A DNA stretch of 64,000 nucleotides from Triops longicaudatus (lineage: Eukaryota; Arthropoda; Branchiopoda; Notostraca; Triopsidae), in NCBI GenBank assembly GCA_022885665.1, contig JAGQDJ010000060.1, positions 310,001-374,000 on the forward strand, in the 5' to 3' direction. Under the pieces are notes generated by a model, which made no database searches, was not told the DNA's origin, and was given only the letters and a program-made list of their open reading frames with translations. The position numbers and the translations under genes were made by a program. Every line of letters starts with the position of its first letter. Position 1 is the first letter of the stretch. Positions 58,161-64,000 of the stretch are shown here, piece by piece.

Positions 58161-61100
58161 ATGAGTTCCAATAATCCGCAGTCAAAATGGCAAGAAAAAA
58201 TTGCTCTCCTTTATTACAAACATGGGATTTTGTGCTCTTCCTATCCGTGGCGCACTATACTATTCTCATCCTTGGTTGTCATGCTTTGTTGGTACGTTAA
58301 TTCCTCACCTAAAACTGAGGAAAAATTATTTCCTCCATTCATGCTCACAAACAGATCCTTATTTTATTTATTCAATTTATCTTAGTTACCCATTGCTCAA
58401 TCTTCCGCTGCCTGGAAACGCGCCCCGAGAAGTCTTCGAACAATTTACTTGTCCGTCCAATGATAACCATGTCCAAGATGCCAACAATGCGCCAAATTCT
58501 AACGCCCACCCCTTCATCTACATCCAACAAGTACGCTATTTTCCATAAAAAATGACACATCCTTATATGCTTCTGGCATAGCGGCTGTGCCCGTTTTCTC
58601 TGGTACACGTTTTATCTTCCCTCAAATTTCTCATTTTTTTTTTTTTTTTTTTTTTTAAAGTAAACACTCTTAGGTTTTCTTGCTACCTCTCTTTCCTTCG
58701 TTTTGCGTGTGTTTTCTATTTTCAAGCAGTCTATATACGTTACATTTAATTTTGCATTTGTGTGTCTTTAAGGTCATCGTCAGAGCGGCAGTACACCCTT
58801 GGACGTCTCAACTCCAAACTTTAGACGCGTTTCGAGCGCCTTTGGCGCAAGTTTTCTCCTTAGTTGAACAAATCAACAATTTTCAAAGCATCAAGTAAAG
58901 TATTTTCATGCATTTCCTAGTATTTGACAACTTCCATAAATTTTCTTTATCACAGATGTACTCTAAAAGGTTATCAAATATGATTTTTAACGTAAAATTT
59001 ATTCAAAATTGAAAAGTAACAGAGTATTTTTGATAAAAAATATGAAAATTAATTAATTAAGAAAAGAATAATTTGTATTTTTTTTGGCAGGAATACGACT
59101 TTAAATGACGTTTGCGTGCACGTGGGGGGTATCCAAGCTGGATTATCACCAAAATTTCCAGAATTCAACTGTCTGACCGTTTCACCTGCCAATCTTTGGG
59201 ACCAAGAGCTCACCGTCTTCAAGGACGACACGCAGTTTCTCGAAACACTCCTCAAATGCCAAGTGATAACCATAACCTAATTATTTTGAAGGAGCTTAAA
59301 ACGTTGTATTAATTGTATTTTTTCCTTTGAAGAAATCACATACCGGCGGTTCCTGCTTAGCTGAACTCATACTCGGCGTTCCTGTACAAGATTCGGGCAT
59401 CAAACGCTTTCCATTCCGCTCTCGGTCACGCGCCGTCACTTATGCCATCACTCTAGCTCTCAAAACCTGTGATAAAGAGTATGAAAATGCTTACAATCGA
59501 TATTTTTCGTATATACCGCTTATACGTTTCATGATTTTAGTTTTTTATGTTTGTGGAAAGTTTCATGTTTGGTATTGGAATTTGCGCTCTGCAAGCTAAT
59601 TTTACGTGAATTTCAGACTATTTTTAAAATTGGTGTGTTAACTTGTTGTATCTTTCTTGTTAGTTAATCACATTTGAAGTGCAATTTAGTTTAGATAAGC
59701 TCATTTTAGTGCTTTTTGGACTAGTGGAGTCAGAATTTATTTAAATTCATGGTTTTTAAGCCAATTTTAGGCGTTTTATTTATTTGTTCGATCTAAAAAA
59801 GCGTGAATGTCAGATTAGTCATCGGGTTTTGCGAATTTGTCACCATTTGAACTTTGTTTTGTGGCGGTTAGGGTTGATGTGCTAATTTTGTGTCTTTTAT
59901 TTCATAAATGAACCTGAATTTTCGTAAATACTCGGTTTTCTTACGAATTTCATGCGTTTTACTATGAAATGAATTTTTTTTCCATCAATGAGATTGAGAA
60001 GTTGATTGTGTTGAGTTTTATGTCTACTTGAACTATATTTGTTGGCAGTTATGGTTAATGTGCTAGTTTTACTTATTTTGTTTCGTAGTTGAACCTAAAT
60101 CTTCGTAATACGGCGTCAATTTAAGATTGATAAGTTGATCATGCTAGTTCTTATGATTTTGAACTTTATATTGTTTAATTAGGTTTAATAGCCCAATTTT
60201 GTGTTTTGCGTTTCGTAATTAAGCCTAAATCAACATAAATACTTTTCTTTTTTCCCATATTTTGGTCGTATCTTACGAGTTGAAGATTCTTTACCGCTAA
60301 TTTATTATTAAGAAATGATTATGTGAGTTTTCGCCAGTACGCGAACTTTATTTCTTCGCAGTTTAGGGATATCAAGCTAAATAATGTGCCTTTTTTCGTA
60401 GTTGTAATAAATTTAAGTAAATACGAGACTCCAACGAATTTTGCAAGTTATTTATAATGAATTTAATTTTGCGTGAATTTGAGATAAAGATATTTGTCAC
60501 TGCGAGTTTTTGTCACTACTTAAACTTTATGTTTTGTCAGTTAGGGTTATGAGCTAATTTCACGTTTCTGACATGGAATTGAACCTAAATGTAAGTAAGC
60601 ACGAGGTTTCCCGGCTAATCTTACGCGTTTTCATCGTTAAGTGAGCTTAGTTTTGCGTGAATTAAGATTTAAAATTTGATTGTGCAAGTTTCTGTGACTA
60701 TTTTAACTTTATTTCTTTATCAGTTAGCATTAATAGGCCAATTATTCGTCTTTTACTTCGTAATCGAACATGTAGTTAGGGAAAAACGAGGTTTCTTGGC
60801 TAATTTTTGGATTTAATAATAAATTAACTTCAGTTCACTTTACAATTCACTTAACTTTAAGATTGAAAAGTTGATTTTGCGAGTTTCCATCACCACTTAA
60901 ATTCCATATCATTACACCTTAAGTATACTTAATTTTACGTAAATAAGGGATTAATTAACTAATTTTTGTGCGTTTTCAGTATAGTTGAACATTATTTTTC
61001 GTGGTTCTTAGATTGACAGGCTCATTTGCTGGATTCTGCCTAACTTGGAATTTTATCCTGTCACTTTAGTATTAATGAGCCGTTTTTTTTTCGCTTGCTT

Positions 61101-64000
61101 TTTTTAATGAACGTAAGTCAACGTAAACGCACCTTGTCTTTGCTATTTCTTTGTATTTTCTTGTTAGATGACGTCGTTTTGGTGATTTTAAGATTAATCA
61201 GTAATTTTGGGGAGTTTTTGTTATTATTGGAACGCTGTTTTTGTAATTTTAAACTGTTAGTTTTACTGTCTTTTGATAATAATTTAAAGCTTAATGCACT
61301 TTTGCGTTATTACTTTCATTTTATTTACGTGAATCTTTTGTTTTATTTCCCTTTATGTTTTTATCTTGTTTTTTAACTTTTGATTTTTTTTTCGCGTTAT
61401 TTCTGTTGATGTTGTATTTATTTATATTTTTTTCCTTTTGTTTCCCTTGATAATTTTATTCCCGAATGTGTTTTAATTTATTAATTTTAATTAATTTATT
61501 AGTAATTTATTTTGAATTTCTCAGGTTTGTGGACGATTTAGCGTCAAAACTGTACAAGCTCCACCCCTTATATAGCGATACCGAAGTTCTCGAGCGCGAA
61601 ACGCGTCCCATGCTGCTCATCACCTTCCCTGATCGTTTCAGCATCGTGGAATTCCTACCTCTGATCTTCGTTTACGTCATCCTCTTCCTCTACATCTATT
61701 TCTCCGTCTGCAAAATCGAAATGGTGAAATCCAAAGCCGGGATGGCTTTGAGTGCGGTTGTAACAGTCATCGCATCGTTAGCCATGTCCATGGGCATTTG
61801 CACAGCCATGGGCATAAGATGTACATTGCTTGGCCGAGAAATTTTCCCTTATCTGGTGGCCGTGATCGGTTTAGAGAACATTTTGGTCTTGACCCGGTCG
61901 GTCGTGTCCACGCCCACTCACTTGGACGTGAAAATCCGCGTGGCACAAGGCTTGAGCAAAGAAGGCTGGAGCATCACCAAGAATTTGATTATTGAAGTCG
62001 GTGTACTCATTGTCGGCTTTCTGACGTTTGTACCGGCCTTCCAGGAATTTTGCTTATTTGCCATTGTTGGATTGTTGTCCGATTATTTCTTGCAAATGTG
62101 CTTCTTTGCCACGGTTTTGTCGATTGACATTTTGAGAATGGAAAGATCTGAGATGCATCGACACCAACGCAAGAAATTTCAAGGTAAAAATCGCTAATTA
62201 GTTTAATGATTTAACCGGCCTTTTGGTTTCGTACGTAGCGTTAATGGCGATTTTAGATACTTCAAAAATAGTTCAAGTACTATAATTTTAAAACATTTTT
62301 ACGCACTAAGTTGTTTCGAATATTGGAATTGTGATCGATTTCGGTATATATAACTTAATTCGATGTAACTTAATAACGATAAGTAAGCTAAATTCTTAAA
62401 ACGAAAATATTATTAATTTTAATAGAAATATTAAAATGTCACGAAACGACAACGAAATGCCAGTGCGATCTTGTTAGGCGTTAAAAGCCAAAGTAACGTA
62501 AGTTTCAAAAATAAAAACAACAAAAAAAAAATATTGGTAAAGAATAAAAAGTTGAGGATAGAAATGACCGAAAATAAGAAACAGATAAACGAAGATAAAA
62601 GTGACGAAAATTGATACAATGACAGGAAATTATGAAGAAAAGCTCGAAAAATGAATGAAATATTGCAGAATTTAATAATTGAGTTTGTACAAGTCGAATT
62701 TTTTCCGTTCTAATACGTTCTGGTTAGTTTCCAATAAGTTATAAGTTACTTTTCAGCTAGTGTCGAGTTTTTAATTAGTTTAATTGTAGTTAATTAGTTT
62801 TCAGTTAGTTTTTCCGTTTTTAGTCAGTTTTGAGTTAGTTTTTTGTTATTTTTCGGTGAACTTGTGTTTTTATTTTTGAGCTAGCTGTTGTTTTTATGTA
62901 GTTTAAGTTGTTTTTATTGCTTTTAGTCAGTGTTTGGTTAGTTTATGTTGTTAATTAGTTTTATTAGTTTTTAGTTAATCTGTATTGTTTTTATTTAATT
63001 TTAAACTAGTTTTAGTTTCTGTCTGTTTTTAGATAGTTTTGAGTTGGTTTTTGTTGGTTTTTAGTTAATTTATGTTGTGTTTATGTTGTGTTTATGTAGT
63101 TTGAGTTGGTTTTTAGTTAGCGTTTAGCTTAACTGTTTCTTTTCAATTAGTTTTGAGTTAATTTATGTTTTTTTTACTTTGTTCAAAGTTAGTTTGAATT
63201 TGGTTTAGTTAGTTTAAATTAGTTTGAGTTAGTTTTTTTTTTTGTTGTTGGTTGGTTCTAGTTAGTTATTAATTCGTTTTTGGTGTATTTGGTTAGTTTG
63301 AGTTAATGTGTGGTGTTTGTAGTTATTTTTTATTTAGTTTGAGTTTGTTTTGTGTTTTAGTTAGTTTTTAGCTGTTTTTTTTTGTTTTTTTTCTAGTTAT
63401 TTTTTAGTTTTTCCTAGTTTTTATTAAGTGTTTACTTAGTTTGCGTTGTTTTTAGTTTTCAGTTAGTTTGTTAGTTTGAATTTGTGCTATTTTTGATTTA
63501 TTTTAAGTTATTTTTTTACTGTTTTTAGTTAGTGTAAGAAAGTCATATAAAAATAACAGAGTTTTTATTAAAAAAGAGCATTAGAACCTATTTTTTTGTT
63601 TTCTGTAGGTCAGGACCAACCAGGAAGTACTGGCAAGTACCCGACAGTGGTGTTGTCGCGCACTGGCAGGAGCCACTTGATGATCAAGCTGCCAAAACGC
63701 ATTCGTGTGGTATATTTCTGGGCCAGGACCCGTTTTTTCCAGCGCGTTTTGGTCCTGGGAGTCGTATCGTGGATCGCCATCTTTATTTACCACTGCGGAT
63801 TGGTCGGACACGTCTTAAACCAACCTGAAAGCGCGAATGCCACTTTAAGAGCGTTTTCGAACGCGTATATTGCTTCATTACCGGTTTGGGAAGGCTGGGG
63901 TGATGCGCAAAGCAAATACCTTGAAGACGATGCGCAGGTTAAATCGCTTAGAATCATCCGTTTTAGTAACTACGCCGTTAAACTTGTTTCGATTTGTTTT
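58161..64000 (+). CDS. SCAP: SCAP (SREBP cleavage-activating protein), N-terminal 589 aa, runs off the right edge
   Basis: Exons: 58161-58291, 58386-58530, 58773-58894, 59091-59262, 59333-59478, 61525-62183 and 63609 to the edge; GT-AG and in phase. SCAP escorts SREBP from ER to Golgi when sterol is low. The N-terminus (EKIALLYYKHGILCSSYPW) and first membrane helix into CCYPLLNLPLPG match animal SCAP. Lumenal loop 1 follows (TSQLQTLDAFRAPLAQVFSL, AELILGVPVQDSG, AVTYAITLAL). The sterol-sensing domain starts near residue 281 and has FVYVILFLYIYFSVCKIEM, IFPYLVAVIGLENILVLTRS, TPTHLDVKIRVAQGLSKEG and QEFCLFAIVGLLSDYFLQM. The Tyr of YIYFS, the Leu of ALSAVVTV and the Asp of LSIDI, which in mammals are Y298, L315 and D443 and control Insig binding, are all present. 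Exon 7 gives LPKRIRVVYFWARTRFFQR, another membrane helix and part of loop 7. GCGCAG|GTTAAA near 63938 could be a donor; the last 60 bases may be intron. The WD40 half is outside. Confidence 0.93.
58630..58652. repeat. T-homopolymer in SCAP intron 2
   Basis: A run of over 20 T within the intron upstream of exon 3. Confidence 0.8.
59640..61080. repeat. Degenerate ~180-bp tandem repeat in SCAP intron 5
   Basis: A key phrase like CAGTTAGGGTTAATGTGCTAA recurs near 59867, 60047, 60178, 60359, 60538 and 60720, a spacing of about 180 bp apart from one short unit of about 131. Each unit then has TTTTGTGTTTTATTTCGTAA, TTGAACCTAAATNTTCGTAA, an ACGAGGTTT-like phrase, GCGTTTTNATTATNAAGTGA and AGATTGANAAGTTGATTNTG. 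The copies are strongly diverged. This is a local satellite-like expansion inside a gene. Confidence 0.8.
62700..63545. repeat. TTAGTTT-rich low-complexity tract in SCAP intron 6
   Basis: Dozens of copies of TTAGTTT, GTTAGTTTTTAGTTAG and GAGTTAGTTT without a strict period fill this stretch. It is strand-asymmetric: T and G rich on the coding strand with almost no C. It looks like slippage from a 7-11-nt word. Confidence 0.85.

Noticed and set aside
61466..61524. Upstream part of the 243-aa frame as SCAP coding
   Set aside because: The sequence before 61525 is intron ending in TTTCTCAG. Starting at 61525 restores the match to SCAP after the exon 5 donor.

Overview
The window is animal nuclear DNA: multi-exon genes with GT-AG introns, canonical poly(A) signals, TATA boxes, AT-rich spacers and many decayed transposons. 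No bacterial-style gene arrangement, tRNA, rRNA or CRISPR array was seen. The protein set (cytosolic sulfotransferase, secreted M14 carboxypeptidase, TMUB, AIF, PARP2-type polymerase, SAXO/MAP6-type protein, SCAP) and a prag01/COX7B-like segment suggest an invertebrate, most likely an arthropod. I cannot name the species. All gene models were built by hand from splice sites, reading phase and remembered family alignments.

Layout. 1-23.8 kb is gene-poor. It holds a decayed non-LTR retrotransposon (about 5976-8000, minus), three arrays of short repeated keywords (about 2775-3290, 9780-11300 and 16880-17435) and a perfect 37-bp-stem hairpin (11344-11430). 23.9-29.7 kb carries two plus-strand enzyme genes, a seven-exon sulfotransferase and an eight-exon carboxypeptidase A-type zymogen, each with a TATA box. 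30.7-33.4 kb is a junk-rich island: DNA-transposon C-terminal fragments, a 102-bp duplication around a single N, a possible cathepsin-propeptide remnant, a long (AAT)n tract, a ribosomal protein S2 pseudogene and a large imperfect palindrome.

35.2-49.2 kb is the gene-dense core. On the minus strand lie TMUB (five exons) and apoptosis-inducing factor (AIF, twelve exons). A PARP2-like polymerase (nine exons, plus strand) starts only 450 bp from the AIF start codon, head to head. PAR polymer made by PARPs releases AIF from mitochondria in parthanatos, so the two genes may share a divergent promoter. The AIF N-terminus also appears to contain a COX7B/prag01-like inner-membrane segment. Two non-autonomous hAT elements with 8-bp target duplications sit in introns of this pair.

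49.2-52.5 kb is repeat-rich intergenic DNA with one TATA-led small ORF. 52.5-56.9 kb is a SAXO/MAP6-family microtubule protein: a 50-nt first exon carries the diagnostic cysteine motif, and one giant exon holds 36 modules. 58.2-64.0 kb is the 5' half of SCAP, the sterol sensor that escorts SREBP. It runs off the right edge. Its fifth intron holds a degenerate 180-bp tandem repeat and its sixth a TTAGTTT-rich low-complexity tract.
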